64,000 nt of DNA from Candidatus Gastranaerophilales bacterium (GCA_944323995.1 CALUUN010000005.1:1-64000), one strand, 5' to 3'; counted from the first letter of the stretch, positions 33,910-42,940 are shown. Notes: a model not told the origin generated them from the letters alone. Made by a program: numbers and translations.

Positions 33910-35008
33910 ATCAGTTTATTTTATTACCGGCGGAGGCACCGGCGGTCATATTTATCCGGCGGTTGCGGTTGCGGATTATCTCGCGGATGAGGGCGGGAAT
34001 GTTATCTATTATGTGGGAAATCCCGGAAATCTTGAATTTGATATTGTAGCAAATAAAAGTTATGAATTTTTGCCGGTCAATGTCAGCGGTATGCCGCGAA
34101 AAGCGTGTGTTGATATTTTAAAATGGGGAATAAAACTTCTTTTTGCAGTTTTTAAGTGTATGTTTTATATCCTTAAATATAAGCCGGACGTTGTTTTTGG
34201 TACCGGCGGGTATGTGTCTGCGCCGGCATTGTTTGCTGCAAAAATTTTAAAAGTTCCGTATGTTTTGCATGACTGCGATTCAAAACCCGGACTTGTTACA
34301 AGATCTCTGGCTTCAGGGGCGGCAAGTGTTTCTCTGGCTTTTGACTGCGCGCAGATTTACATAAATAATGAAAACTGTTTTATAAACGGAAACCCTTTAA
34401 GAGCCGGTTTTAAACTGCTTTCCAAAGAAAAAGCAAGAGAAAATCTCGGACTTGAAAACAGACTTACTCTCTGTATTATGGGAGGTTCACAGGGTGCAAA
34501 ATCAATCAACACGGCATCTGTTGATATCTTAAAAACTTTATCGCAAAAATATAACGTGCAGATAATTTTCCAGACCGGCAAGAAAAAATTCCAAACGGTT
34601 ATTGATAACCTGTCTGCTGTCTACCCTGATTATGAGTCCGATAAAAATTTGATTGTAAAACCTTATTTTGATGATATGGTAAGTGTTTTAAAAGCCTCGG
34701 ACATCGCGGTTTCAAGGGCAGGTTCTTTGAGTATTTCGGAATTGTGCGCCTCGGGTATTGCAACAATTTTTGTTCCGTATCCTCATGCAGCGGCAGACCA
34801 TCAGCGTAAAAATGCAAAATATATGGAAGAATGCGGAGCGGGAATTTATATTGAAGATGAGGAATTAACTCCGGAAAAATTACTTGAACTCATTTCCGAT
34901 TTGATTGAAAATCCGCTTAAACTCCAAAATCTCCAAAATGCCGCGCACTCGCTTGCAAAATACGACGGAATAAATTCCATTATCAAGCAGATAAGAGAAG
35001 CCGGCTGA
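33896..35008 (+). CDS. murG: UDP-GlcNAc transferase MurG
   Basis: MurG adds GlcNAc to lipid I to make lipid II on the inner face of the membrane. The 370-residue GT-B fold protein has the N-terminal loop ITGGGTGGHIYPA, GTGGYVSAPALFAAK and LHDCDSKPG. The nucleotide-sugar domain has CIMGGSQGAKSIN, ISRAGSL-like VSRAGSLSISEL and PHAAADHQRKNA. It overlaps the ftsW end by 14 bases. I prefer the ATG at 33896 over 33887 because of the better spacing from AAGGA. It is the last gene of the cluster. murC, murB, ddl and ftsQAZ are not here. Confidence 0.95.
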   Translation: MKSDKSVYFITGGGTGGHIYPAVAVADYLADEGGNVIYYVGNPGNLEFDIVANKSYEFLPVNVSGMPRKACVDILKWGIKLLFAVFKCMFYILKYKPDVVFGTGGYVSAPALFAAKILKVPYVLHDCDSKPGLVTRSLASGAASVSLAFDCAQIYINNENCFINGNPLRAGFKLLSKEKARENLGLENRLTLCIMGGSQGAKSINTASVDILKTLSQKYNVQIIFQTGKKKFQTVIDNLSAVYPDYESDKNLIVKPYFDDMVSVLKASDIAVSRAGSLSISELCASGIATIFVPYPHAAADHQRKNAKYMEECGAGIYIEDEELTPEKLLELISDLIENPLKLQNLQNAAHSLAKYDGINSIIKQIREAG

Positions 35009-35070
35009 TGTTTACATCTTTTTTTGTTTTGGTTATAATTGACGCATAGACTAATTTTAAAGGATGAAAA

Positions 35071-37062
35071 ATGAGCAAATATTTATTGGAAATCGGAACG
35101 GAAGAATTACCTTATAAATTTATCCCGTCTGCAATTGAGCAGTTGAAAAACGGATTTGAAAACTTTTTAAACACAAACAAAGTAGGTTTTGAAAAAGTTG
35201 ACGTATATGCAACCCCGCGCCGTCTTGCCGTTATTGTAAGCGGTCTTGATTCAAAAAGCCCCGATGAAGAAAAAATTGTTAAAGGCCCGATTAAGAAAGT
35301 TGCTTATGATGAAAACGGAAATCTTTCAAAAGCCGGCGAAGGGTTTTTGAATAAAAATAATTTAAAGCCGGAAGATATTTATATTGAAAACGATTACATC
35401 CACGCAAAAATAGTTATAAAAGGCAAATCCATTGTAGAACTTTTAAAAGAAAATGTTCCGGCAATCGTTATGAAACTTCAGGGTGCTCATTTTATGCGCT
35501 GGGGATATAATGATGAAAAATTTTCACGTCCGATTCGCTGGATTGTTTCTGTTCTTGACAGAGAAGAAGTTAAAATAAAAATTATCGACAAAGAATCTTC
35601 AATATATTCGCGCGGCCACAGATTTGCGCAGCAAAAAGTTATGATAGGACATCCGGACGATTATATTGAAACAATGCGTAATGCCTGCGTTATTGTCGAT
35701 CAAAACGAAAGAAAGCAAATCATAATTGACAAAGCAAAAGCCGAAGCCGACAAACTCGGTGCGGTTGTAAGATATTCGGACGATCTTCTTGATGAAGTTA
35801 CCTTTATCACGGAATATCCGGTGGCTGTGGTTTGTGAATTTGATTCTAAATATCTTCAAATTCCAGAAGAAGTTACCGTAACGGTTATGGCTGTTCATCA
35901 AAGGTATTTTGCTTTATATAAAGACGGAAAACTTATCAATAAGTTTATTACCATGACTAATTACATCGGCGATGACTTTGAAAACATAAAAGCGGGTAAT
36001 GTTCGTGTAATTAAGGCAAGACTTGATGATGCGGTATTTTTCTTTACCGAAGATACCAAAAAACCGCTTGTCGATTATGTTGAAGATTTAAAAGGCGTTA
36101 CATTCCAAAAAGGCATGGGATCTGTTTATGATAAGACACAAAGGATTATAAAACTGTCAAAAAATATCGCAGCTGATTGCGGTGCAGCTTCACCGTCAAT
36201 TGAGCGTACTGCACTTTTGTGCAAAGCTGATTTGACAACCCAGCTTGTGTTTGAATTTACCGAACTTCAAGGCTTTATCGGCGCTGATTACGCAAGAGTT
36301 TCAAAAGAAGATGAAAAAGTTGCGCTTGGTATAAAAGAACACTACTTCCCGCTCAATGCCGAAAGTGAAACAGCCGGAAGTATTGAGGGTCAAATAGTCG
36401 GTATTGCCGACAAAATTGATACAATATGTGCTGTGTTTGCAGCCGGCAAAAAGCCGACGGGTTCATCTGACCCGCTCGGTGTCAGACGTGCGGCGCTCGG
36501 TGTTATGAGAACTGTTCTTGACGCGGGATTAAAAATTAATATTGCAAAATATATTGATGAAGCTGTTAAATTGCTTCCTGTTCAAAATGACTGCGGCGCG
36601 GAAGTTAATGAATTTTTCATACAGCGTTTGATTATAATGCTGAATGACGAGTACAAAAAGAATGTTCTTGAAGCATGCGCTGCTGTTAAAAATCCGCTTT
36701 TTGACCTGAATGATTATTTAGAAAGGGTTAAATTACTTTCTAATCTCAATGCTCCGCAGATGCTTGAAAGCGCAAACAGAGTGTTGAGAATTTTGAAAGA
36801 AGAAAGTACGGCGCCCGTTGATACAAAATTGTTTAAAGAGCAGGCAGAGAGCATGCTTTATGAAGCTGTTTTGTCTGTTAATGAAAACTTCCGATACGGA
36901 GCTTATCTTGACGCTCTTGAGGCCATAAATCCCGTAGTGGAGAAGTTTTTCGATGATGTGCTTGTTATGGACAAGGATGAAAATGTTAAGAAAAACAGAC
37001 AATCTCTGTTGACTCTTTTGAAAAGAAAATACGAAAGACTTGCCGATTTCAGCAAGCTGTAA
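35071..37062 (+). CDS. glyS: Glycyl-tRNA synthetase beta subunit
   Basis: GlyS is the beta chain of the bacterial heterotetrameric GlyRS, which charges tRNA-Gly. The 663 residues begin KYLLEIGTEELPYKFIPSA and include TPRRLAVIVSGL, FSRPIRWIVSV, an HD-like central segment (ADLTTQLVFEFTELQGFIGADYA), DPLGVRRAALGVMR and a C-terminal anticodon-binding helical domain. The alpha subunit gene glyQ is not adjacent, though the two often neighbour each other. AAAGGAT precedes the ATG, with TATAAT about 35 bases upstream. Confidence 0.96.
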   Translation: MSKYLLEIGTEELPYKFIPSAIEQLKNGFENFLNTNKVGFEKVDVYATPRRLAVIVSGLDSKSPDEEKIVKGPIKKVAYDENGNLSKAGEGFLNKNNLKPEDIYIENDYIHAKIVIKGKSIVELLKENVPAIVMKLQGAHFMRWGYNDEKFSRPIRWIVSVLDREEVKIKIIDKESSIYSRGHRFAQQKVMIGHPDDYIETMRNACVIVDQNERKQIIIDKAKAEADKLGAVVRYSDDLLDEVTFITEYPVAVVCEFDSKYLQIPEEVTVTVMAVHQRYFALYKDGKLINKFITMTNYIGDDFENIKAGNVRVIKARLDDAVFFFTEDTKKPLVDYVEDLKGVTFQKGMGSVYDKTQRIIKLSKNIAADCGAASPSIERTALLCKADLTTQLVFEFTELQGFIGADYARVSKEDEKVALGIKEHYFPLNAESETAGSIEGQIVGIADKIDTICAVFAAGKKPTGSSDPLGVRRAALGVMRTVLDAGLKINIAKYIDEAVKLLPVQNDCGAEVNEFFIQRLIIMLNDEYKKNVLEACAAVKNPLFDLNDYLERVKLLSNLNAPQMLESANRVLRILKEESTAPVDTKLFKEQAESMLYEAVLSVNENFRYGAYLDALEAINPVVEKFFDDVLVMDKDENVKKNRQSLLTLLKRKYERLADFSKL

Positions 37063-37173
37063 GCCGGTTTTCAAGGAAATTATAAAGAATTGTAAACAAT
37101 TGGCTCAAAAGAGTAAATATTTTTCTTGAGGATACTTTACAATAATACCGGAAGGTAACTGATAGAGGTAGTA

Positions 37174-37479
37174 ATGTTTAACCGATTCAAGAATTTAAAA
37201 ATCGTTAAAAAGTTAAAAGAAGAAGTCAGTCCCAAATTGAGATGGCTGATGTTTTCAAATAAAAACGCAGACAAAACCTCGACCGATTATATTCAAATGG
37301 TGAGTGGGGTTGAACTGCAATCAATGTCTGACGCAGCAGAGCTTGAAGCAATGGTCAGAAAACAGCTCAAAGAAGAGTTCCCGAATATTGAGAGCATGAA
37401 ATCTTATGAGCTTCTTGTTGATGCCGTAGTGCACAATATTATGAAAAAACAGCTTCAGGCCGAAGATGATCAACAATAA
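37174..37479 (+). CDS. Hypothetical protein, 101 residues
   Basis: This small, mostly helical, charged protein (MFNRFKNLKIVKKLKEEVSPKL at the start, acidic C-terminus) has no signal peptide, membrane segment or known motif. An AGAGG site precedes the ATG, and a strong terminator follows 20 bases after the stop, so it is a real single-gene unit. The 110 bases upstream hold a TACAAT-type -10 region. No family recognised. Confidence 0.65.
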   Translation: MFNRFKNLKIVKKLKEEVSPKLRWLMFSNKNADKTSTDYIQMVSGVELQSMSDAAELEAMVRKQLKEEFPNIESMKSYELLVDAVVHNIMKKQLQAEDDQQ

Positions 37480-37498
37480 GATCACACAGTATAAAAAG

Positions 37499-37528
37499 AT
37501 AACACCCGATTGCGGGTGTTATTTTTTT
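37499..37528 (+). terminator. Rho-independent terminator
   Basis: The perfect stem TAACACCCG / CGGGTGTTA has a 4-base loop and seven Ts, ending the 101-residue gene's transcript. Confidence 0.92.
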
Positions 37529-37566
37529 GCGTAATATGCTTTATTAAAAAAAAACGGAGGAAATGC

Positions 37567-37800
37567 ATGAAAACAATTATCGGTGTCAGATTAGAAAACA
37601 GAAAGGATGATGCAGTTGAATTTCAAGATATTATAACGGAATTCGGCTGCGGAATTAAAACAAGAATCGGTTTACACGATACGTTTGAGGACAAGTGCGT
37701 AAATTCCGGTATTGTGCTTTTGGAAGTCGTCGACAATTCAACGGAAATTCTCTTTGAAAAACTTTCCCGCAAATGGTTGTGTAAAAAAATGGAATTTTAA
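37567..37800 (+). CDS. Small ACT-like protein, possibly TM1266-type hydrogenase regulator family
   Basis: The 77-residue protein reads MKTIIGVRLENRKDDAVEFQ at the start, then a conserved-looking ITEFGCGIKTRIGLHD and GIVLLEVVDNSTEILFEKL. This beta-alpha-beta layout, with I-x-x-R-x-G, resembles the ACT-like 'iron-only hydrogenase system regulator' family (TM1266). The assignment is from pattern memory only. CGGAGG precedes the ATG. No hydrogenase gene is in the window, and its convergent neighbour is an unrelated membrane protein. Confidence 0.6.
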   Translation: MKTIIGVRLENRKDDAVEFQDIITEFGCGIKTRIGLHDTFEDKCVNSGIVLLEVVDNSTEILFEKLSRKWLCKKMEF

Positions 37801-37828
37801 AAGGCGGATTTTAAAACCCGCCTTTATA
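37796..37828. terminator. Hairpin between convergent genes
   Basis: AAAGGCGG / CCGCCTTT with an AT-rich loop lies between converging genes at 37800 and 37831. T-tails are short on both sides, so it is a weaker bidirectional terminator. Confidence 0.65.
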
Positions 37829-37830
37829 AA

Positions 37831-38589
37831 TTAATCTTGGTAATTTGCAAGTTTTTCTTTGTATATTTGTACATAACAAAAATGCATAATATACTGCGAT
37901 ATGGCCGCCACATAGGCTCCGATGCCCGCCATAATGTATCCGAGAACACTCGGATCTTTGCCGAACATGCTTATAATAAGGTATAACAAAAACAGCGGCA
38001 ATAATTTTACGCAAAGCCATATTACACTATCCATTGCTTTTTTCATATCTCTAAACGGGATTCTGATATCATACAATCCGTCACGTTTGTATTCTTTTGC
38101 AAATCGCACTGTGATAAACGGAATCATAATACAGAAGAAAAACATAAATATTATAAAAATTCCGAATGTTATAATTGCAGCTGCTGCAGGAGAAATTACC
38201 ATGCGGCAAAGTGTATAAGCAAGAAGCCAGATTAATACAAATCCGATTAGATATAAGCCCCAGACAAGCTGTAAGGGAAAACCTTTCCAGAACAGTGTAA
38301 ACTTATCTTTATCAAATTCCGGCAAAATCTCTTCTCTTGTTTCATCAAATGAATTTTTTACCAGTTCATAAAGGTATCCGCATAAATAAATTGATATAAC
38401 AAGCATTAAAACCAGAGCAAGAAGTGACATTCCGACCGTGCCCGTATCTATATCTTTAACCTTGCTGATATTGTTCAGCGGCAGGGAAAGCATTGCCGGA
38501 ACAGCTGTTAAAACAAACAGTATCATGTGTTTTGTTAAAGTGTTCTCTCCCGAATAAATCTTTCTGATTGCATCTTTAATTCCTAACAT
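37831..38589 (-). CDS. Multi-pass membrane protein, DUF4013-like
   Basis: The 252-residue protein has about six hydrophobic helices, including MILFVLTAVPAMLSL, LLALVLMLVISIYLCGYLY, IITFGIFIIFMFFFCIMIPF and LLPLFLLYLIISMFG. The arrangement, with GYLYELVKNSFD and FWKGFPLQLVWGLYLIG, resembles the DUF4013 family. Function unknown; the protein is at the inner membrane. GAAAGGAAAATATATG gives the start. It is divergent from prfB. Confidence 0.7.
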   Translation of the reverse strand: MLGIKDAIRKIYSGENTLTKHMILFVLTAVPAMLSLPLNNISKVKDIDTGTVGMSLLALVLMLVISIYLCGYLYELVKNSFDETREEILPEFDKDKFTLFWKGFPLQLVWGLYLIGFVLIWLLAYTLCRMVISPAAAAIITFGIFIIFMFFFCIMIPFITVRFAKEYKRDGLYDIRIPFRDMKKAMDSVIWLCVKLLPLFLLYLIISMFGKDPSVLGYIMAGIGAYVAAISQYIMHFCYVQIYKEKLANYQD

Positions 38590-38635
38590 ATATTTTCCTT
38601 TCTTTTACGTTCAGGATAACATTTTTTTTAAATAA

Positions 38636-38664
38636 TTGCAATAGAAAAAAGTTTATTATAAAAT
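38636..38664 (+). promoter_or_regulatory. Promoter of prfB placing +1 at the start codon
   Basis: TTGCAA (38636-38641), exactly 17 bases, then TAAAAT (38659-38664), then six bases and the ATG at 38671. Transcription is therefore predicted to begin at or next to the A of the ATG. Confidence 0.8.
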
Positions 38665-38670
38665 TCAGTT

Positions 38671-39763
38671 ATGGAACTTGATTTAAAACAACGGATAAAC
38701 GCTTTAAGACCCCGTATTGAAAAAATAAAGGAGTGTCTTTGACCCGCAGGGGCTTGAATTAAAATTATCTTCTCTTGAACAGCAAATGCAGGCGCCGGAT
38801 GTCTGGTCGGACAAGGCAAAGGTTTCCGCGCTCGGGTCTGATATAAAAGAGATAAAAGAAAATTTGGAAATGTTAAAACGCTGGCAGACTGCAATTGATG
38901 ATGCGGAAGTTGCTCTGGAAATGCAGGATAACGAGCTTGAAGCGGAAAGTTCGGTTTCGCTTCAAAACGTTCAAAAAGAGGCGGAAAGTTTTGAACTCAG
39001 GCAGATGTTGAGCGGTGAGTATGATGAAGCCGATGCAATTTTAACCGTGAATGCCGGTGCCGGCGGTACAGATGCGCAGGACTGGGCAAGTATGCTTTTG
39101 CGTATGTATATGCGCTGGGCTGAAAAGCACGGGTGGAAAGTTGAGCTTCTGGATAAACTTGACGGGGAAGAAGCCGGAATTAAATCAGCTGCGATAAAAA
39201 TTACCGGCAAATATGCATTTGGTTATGCAAAGGCCGAAAAGGGCGTCCACAGGCTTGTGAGAATATCTCCTTTCAACGCAAACGGCAAAAGACAGACAAG
39301 TTTTGCATCGCTTGAGGTTTCGCCGATTATTGAAGATTATGAAAAAACAATTGTGATTCCGCCCGAAGATTTGGAAATTGATACAATGCGTTCAGGCGGT
39401 GCCGGCGGGCAAAATGTTAACAAAGTGGAAACTGCCGTCAGAATTTTGCATAAGCCGACCGGAATAGTGGTTAAATGCCAGCAGGAAAGATCTCAATTAC
39501 AAAATAAAGAAAATGCAATGCAGATGCTTGCCTCAAAACTTCTTGCAATAAGACAGGCTGAACATGAGAAAAAACTCGCAGAGCTTAAGGGCGAAAATGT
39601 TGACATAAATTTCGGTTCACAAATCCGCTCCTATGTTTTTCATCCGTATAAAATGGTAAAAGACCACAGAACAAATTATGAAGCCGGAAACGTTGATGCC
39701 GTAATGGACGGTGATATTGACGGGTTTATAGAAGAATATTTAAGAAGCCGTTCTAAGGAATAA
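38671..39763 (+). CDS. prfB: Peptide chain release factor 2, programmed +1 frameshift
   Basis: RF2 ends translation at UGA and UAA. A 23-codon zero frame (38671-38739) stops at an in-frame UGA (38740-38742). Reading resumes one base on at 38741 to give a 363-residue protein. The slip site is the classic CTT TGA C, with AAGGAG placed just upstream as in other RF2 genes, so RF2 levels are self-regulated. The protein has the stop-codon-reading SPF tripeptide ([10 protein letters not shown]) and the catalytic GGQ ([17 protein letters not shown]). It would be easy to mis-annotate as starting at 38786. The promoter geometry indicates a leaderless mRNA. It converges with a PHP gene, overlapping by 11 bases. 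Confidence 0.96.
38731..38743 (+). other. RF2 recoding site (internal SD, CTT TGA C)
   Basis: AAGGAG is followed by TGT CTT TGA C. The internal Shine-Dalgarno and slippery CTT before UGA match the known RF2 autoregulatory frameshift element, and the downstream +1 frame continues directly into RF2. Confidence 0.95.
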
Positions 39764-40382
39764 GGTTTTCTCCGTGCAGATCGGTTCCGCCGGTCATTAT
39801 AAGTCCGTGTTTTTGTGCTGCTTTTTCAACTGCTGACAGGGTGTGAAATTTGATTATTCCTCTGTGTCTTTCATAAGGATAATACACCTCCGCGCCGTCA
39901 AGTCCGAGGGATTTGAGTTTTTTGAAAAATTTATCAAGACTTATTGCCCAGCAGCATGCAGGATGTGCGATTACCGCGATGCCGCCAGATTTGTGGATTG
40001 CTTCCATAAGTTTTTTTATGTCGCGTTTTGCAAATATTCTGACTATATCCATTTCGGTTTCGCGTTTGGATTTTGCAAGAAAAGGTTTCAGATATTCTGA
40101 ATTAACATCAATCCCGTATGCAAGCAGGTGCATAAATACATATCCGCACCAAACATCAAACTCAACGGCGGGAATTACATAATCCGGAACTTCGTTTTCC
40201 AGATATCCCTGAATTGTGTTGTGATCGGAAATCGCGATGCATTTGAATTTCGCACCTTGTTTTACAATATTTTTAAATTCGCCCCTGCCGTCAGAGTAAC
40301 TTGTATGAATATGCAGATTCACTCTGTGGTTCAGGTAATCTTCCCGCGTAAAACTTCTTATTAATTCTTTGTAATTTATCAT
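39753..40382 (-). CDS. PHP-domain metal-dependent phosphoesterase
   Basis: The 209-residue single-domain PHP protein has metal motifs [16 protein letters not shown] (near residue 22), [23 protein letters not shown] and the C-terminal GGTDLHGE. Such small PHP proteins hydrolyse phosphomonoesters or nucleoside 3',5'-bisphosphates. The substrate here is unknown. There is no signal peptide, so it is cytoplasmic. Its stop region overlaps the 3' end of prfB by 11 bases, and it diverges from a membrane protein gene. Confidence 0.87.
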   Translation of the reverse strand: MINYKELIRSFTREDYLNHRVNLHIHTSYSDGRGEFKNIVKQGAKFKCIAISDHNTIQGYLENEVPDYVIPAVEFDVWCGYVFMHLLAYGIDVNSEYLKPFLAKSKRETEMDIVRIFAKRDIKKLMEAIHKSGGIAVIAHPACCWAISLDKFFKKLKSLGLDGAEVYYPYERHRGIIKFHTLSAVEKAAQKHGLIMTGGTDLHGENLIP

Positions 40383-40429
40383 AATTGTCTATCTTTGTAA
40401 TAAAATTATTATACATCAAAGGAGAGAAT

Positions 40430-41353
40430 ATGGCGAAATTCAAAATAAAAGACGGTATTTGGCAGGTTTTGTCCGAAGGTTTGAAACTTTATTTTACAAA
40501 TTTTTTAAAATTTACACAATACATGCTGTTTCCGGTATTCGGTCAGGTTATAGGAATTCTGTTGATTTTCGGATTGACCGGATGGTTTGTGGAGTCGCTG
40601 CCTGTTTTAGCGGAAGAACACGCGATTTTTAACAATTTTACAACAATATCAGTTGTTTTGATTTTTGCGGCGCTTCCGGGATTTGCAATATTTTTAAAAG
40701 CATTCTGGGATTTTCTGGTTGCATACGGTGCGCTCAATTCAATGACCGAGGCTGTAATAACAACCGGAAGATTGTATGATTTTAAGGCTCATAATGAGGT
40801 TGTCACAAGGCATTGTGCAAAATATCTCGGTCTGCTTCTTGTTATAAGTGTGCTGTCAATAATCGCGATTAATCCTTTATTCTGGGTTCTGGGATTGATA
40901 TTTTTTATATATTTTATCCTTGTGTTTCAGGTGTTTACGTTTGAACCTGATTGTTCAATATTCGGGTGTTTTAAACGCAGTTTTTACCTGATTAAAGGGA
41001 ATTTCGGCAGAACGTTTTTGATTATGTTTGTTCTCGTCATAATTTCGCATTACGTTTTAAATGCAGGTTTAAGCGCGTTATTTGATATTACAAAACTGAG
41101 CGAATTTTTCAAAGGGATTCTGGAAAATTGGGCATCAACGCTTCCGCTTGCCGATATAAACAGTTCTCTTGCGTACTTTAAGCTCCCGTCAATTACAGCG
41201 CTTGATATCGCAAAAGAAGTGCTGTCATCTTCAATTCTTTTTGTAATTGCGGGATTGACACTTCCTATGCGCAGTATTTGCTGGAGTTTGTGGTATAAAA
41301 ATCTGGCATGCGTAAAAGATGAAAATAATTCAAAGAAAAAATCAGGTAAATAA
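40430..41353 (+). CDS. Multi-pass membrane protein of unknown function
   Basis: The 307-residue protein has about six hydrophobic segments, for example YMLFPVFGQVIGILLIFGLTGWF, VVLIFAALPGFAIFL and LFWVLGLIFFIYFILVFQVF. The C-terminal tail is Lys/Asn/Ser-rich and cytoplasmic-looking. The start at 40430 has AAAGGAGAG upstream. An earlier in-frame codon at 40385 is not supported. It is related in style to the DUF4013-like protein at 37831. It is followed two bases later by a small zinc-ribbon gene and then RNase PH, an apparent operon. Confidence 0.7.
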   Translation: MAKFKIKDGIWQVLSEGLKLYFTNFLKFTQYMLFPVFGQVIGILLIFGLTGWFVESLPVLAEEHAIFNNFTTISVVLIFAALPGFAIFLKAFWDFLVAYGALNSMTEAVITTGRLYDFKAHNEVVTRHCAKYLGLLLVISVLSIIAINPLFWVLGLIFFIYFILVFQVFTFEPDCSIFGCFKRSFYLIKGNFGRTFLIMFVLVIISHYVLNAGLSALFDITKLSEFFKGILENWASTLPLADINSSLAYFKLPSITALDIAKEVLSSSILFVIAGLTLPMRSICWSLWYKNLACVKDENNSKKKSGK

Positions 41354-41355
41354 AT

Positions 41356-41580
41356 ATGTTTATTTGCAAAAACTGTAAATCAGTCGACAAATTTGAATTA
41401 ATGTTTTCTCCCGATTACAAAGGCGAAAAGCATTTTGAACAGCGTTATAATGACCGAAAAGAAATTGAAATCACGGTTGACGGTTATACGTTTATTCCTG
41501 ATTTAAGGTTTATGAATGAACATGCGGTGTGCAGATACTGCGGACAAATTTATATGTGGGATTACGATTACAGAGGATAA
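41356..41580 (+). CDS. Small zinc-ribbon-like protein, 74 residues
   Basis: A CxxC pair near the N-terminus (FICKNCKS) and another near the C-terminus (AVCRYCGQ) suggest a zinc ribbon. The part between is polar, with a YNDRKEIEITVDGYTF strand pattern. No family recognised. It is sandwiched in an operon between the membrane protein at 40430 and rph, with a two-base gap upstream and four bases downstream. That placement supports it being a real gene. Confidence 0.68.
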   Translation: MFICKNCKSVDKFELMFSPDYKGEKHFEQRYNDRKEIEITVDGYTFIPDLRFMNEHAVCRYCGQIYMWDYDYRG

Positions 41581-41584
41581 ATTT

Positions 41585-42277
41585 ATGAGAGAAAACAGAA
41601 AAAATGACGAGAAAAGAAAAATTAAATTTACGGGAAATTACACAAAACATGCGATGGGTTCCGTGCTTGCGGAATTCGGCGATACAAAAGTTATAGTGAC
41701 TGCGTCGGTTGAAAACGGCAAACCCAAATGGATGGATAAAGATGACGAGCGCGGATGGATTACGGCTGAATATTCGCTTCTGCCTTCTGCAACAAATACC
41801 AGATGCCAGAGAGAAAGAACAAAAATTTCAGGCCGTACTCAGGAAATCCAAAGACTTATAGGCAGAAGCCTCAGAGCATGTGTTGACTTGACCAAAATGC
41901 CGGATATTACAATAACAATTGATGCCGATGTTATACAGGCAGACGGCGGAACGAGAACGGCAAGCATCTGCGGCGGCTTTGCGGCTTTGTCCGATGCGGT
42001 TGAAAAATTAATTGCAAACGGTACATTAAAAGAAAATCCTATAATTGAGCCTGTAGGTGCGATTTCTGCAGGAATTATAAACGGTGAAGTCAGACTGGAT
42101 TTGGATTATGAAGAAGATTCTCATGCTCAGGTTGATTCAAATGTGGTTTTGACTAAAAGCGGAAAAATCGTTGAATTCCAGACTACAGCGGAAGGTAATC
42201 CTTACGATTATGAACAAATGTTAGAAATTTTTAAAATTGCAAAGAAAGGAATTGATGAAATTATTGCAATGTACTAA
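41585..42277 (+). CDS. rph: Ribonuclease PH
   Basis: RNase PH is a phosphorolytic 3'-5' exoribonuclease that trims tRNA 3' ends. The 230-residue protein shows GSVLAEFGDTKVIVTASVENG, then the phosphate and RNA-binding ERGWITAEYSLLPSATNTR, GRTQEIQRLIGRSLRACVDL, TITIDADVIQADGGTRTASI and DLDYEEDSHAQVDSNVV. It is slightly shorter than many homologues at the C-terminus. The start at 41585 has GAGGAT upstream. The frame back to 41516 only overlaps the previous gene. Confidence 0.95.
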   Translation: MRENRKNDEKRKIKFTGNYTKHAMGSVLAEFGDTKVIVTASVENGKPKWMDKDDERGWITAEYSLLPSATNTRCQRERTKISGRTQEIQRLIGRSLRACVDLTKMPDITITIDADVIQADGGTRTASICGGFAALSDAVEKLIANGTLKENPIIEPVGAISAGIINGEVRLDLDYEEDSHAQVDSNVVLTKSGKIVEFQTTAEGNPYDYEQMLEIFKIAKKGIDEIIAMY

Positions 42278-42314
42278 AAAGTTTGTTATAATTTTATTAC
42301 GTAAAGGTTAGTAC

Positions 42315-42614
42315 ATGAAAAAAAATATATTGACTGTATGTTTAATCGTTTCTCTCGGTGTTCCGGCTTTTGCCGGCGATAACGCTTTCAATTCTTTTTT
42401 TGAAAGCTGGTGGAGCTTCAATAAAAGTGTTGATACTAAAATAGCGCTTTTGCAAAAGAAAAATGAAAAACAGCAGCAAAAGTTTGAAGCCAAAAAGAAA
42501 GAACGCGAGCAGAAAATTCTTGAACAGCAGAAAAAACGTCAGGAAGTTTATGACGCTAATCAGAAACGATTGGAAGAAAAACGAGAACAGTTAAGAAAAC
42601 TGTTGGAAGAATAA
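42315..42614 (+). CDS. Small secreted coiled-coil protein (first of tandem pair)
   Basis: The 99-residue protein has a signal peptide (MKKNILTVCLIVSLGVPAFAG) with an AFA-G cleavage site. A short aromatic segment follows (FESWWSFNKSVD). The rest, from about residue 45, is an uninterrupted Lys/Gln/Glu/Arg-rich helix, almost certainly a coiled coil. Function unknown. It could be a periplasmic spacer or a small envelope-associated protein. TATAAT and AAAGG lie upstream. It is followed 11 bases later by a protein of the same design. Confidence 0.72.
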   Translation: MKKNILTVCLIVSLGVPAFAGDNAFNSFFESWWSFNKSVDTKIALLQKKNEKQQQKFEAKKKEREQKILEQQKKRQEVYDANQKRLEEKREQLRKLLEE

Positions 42615-42625
42615 GGAGAAAAAAC

Positions 42626-42898
42626 ATGAAAAAAACTTTAATTGCATCACTGGTAATTATGTTTGCCGCAACTGCAGGCTTTGCAGGCCCTTTAGGCGAC
42701 TGGGCTCAGCAGACAACCGACAAAATTAACAAAAAAGAAGCTGAAATGGAACAAAGACAGGACGCTTACAAAAAACAGCAAGAACAGGCTAGACTTGAAA
42801 GAGAAAGACAACAAGCCGAACAGCAGAAAAAACGTGAAGCTGTCCAGAAGAAAATTGAACACAAAAAGAAATTGTGGAATGAATTAATCAGTGAATAA
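42626..42898 (+). CDS. Small secreted coiled-coil protein (second of tandem pair)
   Basis: The 90-residue protein has a signal peptide (MKKTLIASLVIMFAATAGFAG), a short GPLGDWAQQTTDKI segment and then a Gln/Arg/Lys/Glu-rich helix to the end. Its layout matches the preceding gene and indicates duplication, though the sequences have diverged. AAGGAG precedes the ATG. It is cotranscribed with the first and ends at a strong bidirectional terminator. Confidence 0.72.
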   Translation: MKKTLIASLVIMFAATAGFAGPLGDWAQQTTDKINKKEAEMEQRQDAYKKQQEQARLERERQQAEQQKKREAVQKKIEHKKKLWNELISE

Positions 42899-42903
42899 TT
42901 TAA

Positions 42904-42940
42904 AAATGCCCGCTCTTAAGAGCAGGCATTCATTTTTTAT
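42904..42940. terminator. Bidirectional terminator
   Basis: AATGCC-GCTCTTA / AAGAGC-GGCATT, with one opposed mismatch, is followed by T-rich runs on both strands. It lies between the coiled-coil pair and the convergent glycosylase gene. Confidence 0.85.

Noticed and set aside
38740-38742. prfB as a pseudogene because of an in-frame UGA
   Set aside because: The UGA lies in the standard RF2 frameshift context (AAGGAG, CTT TGA C), and the +1 frame is intact.
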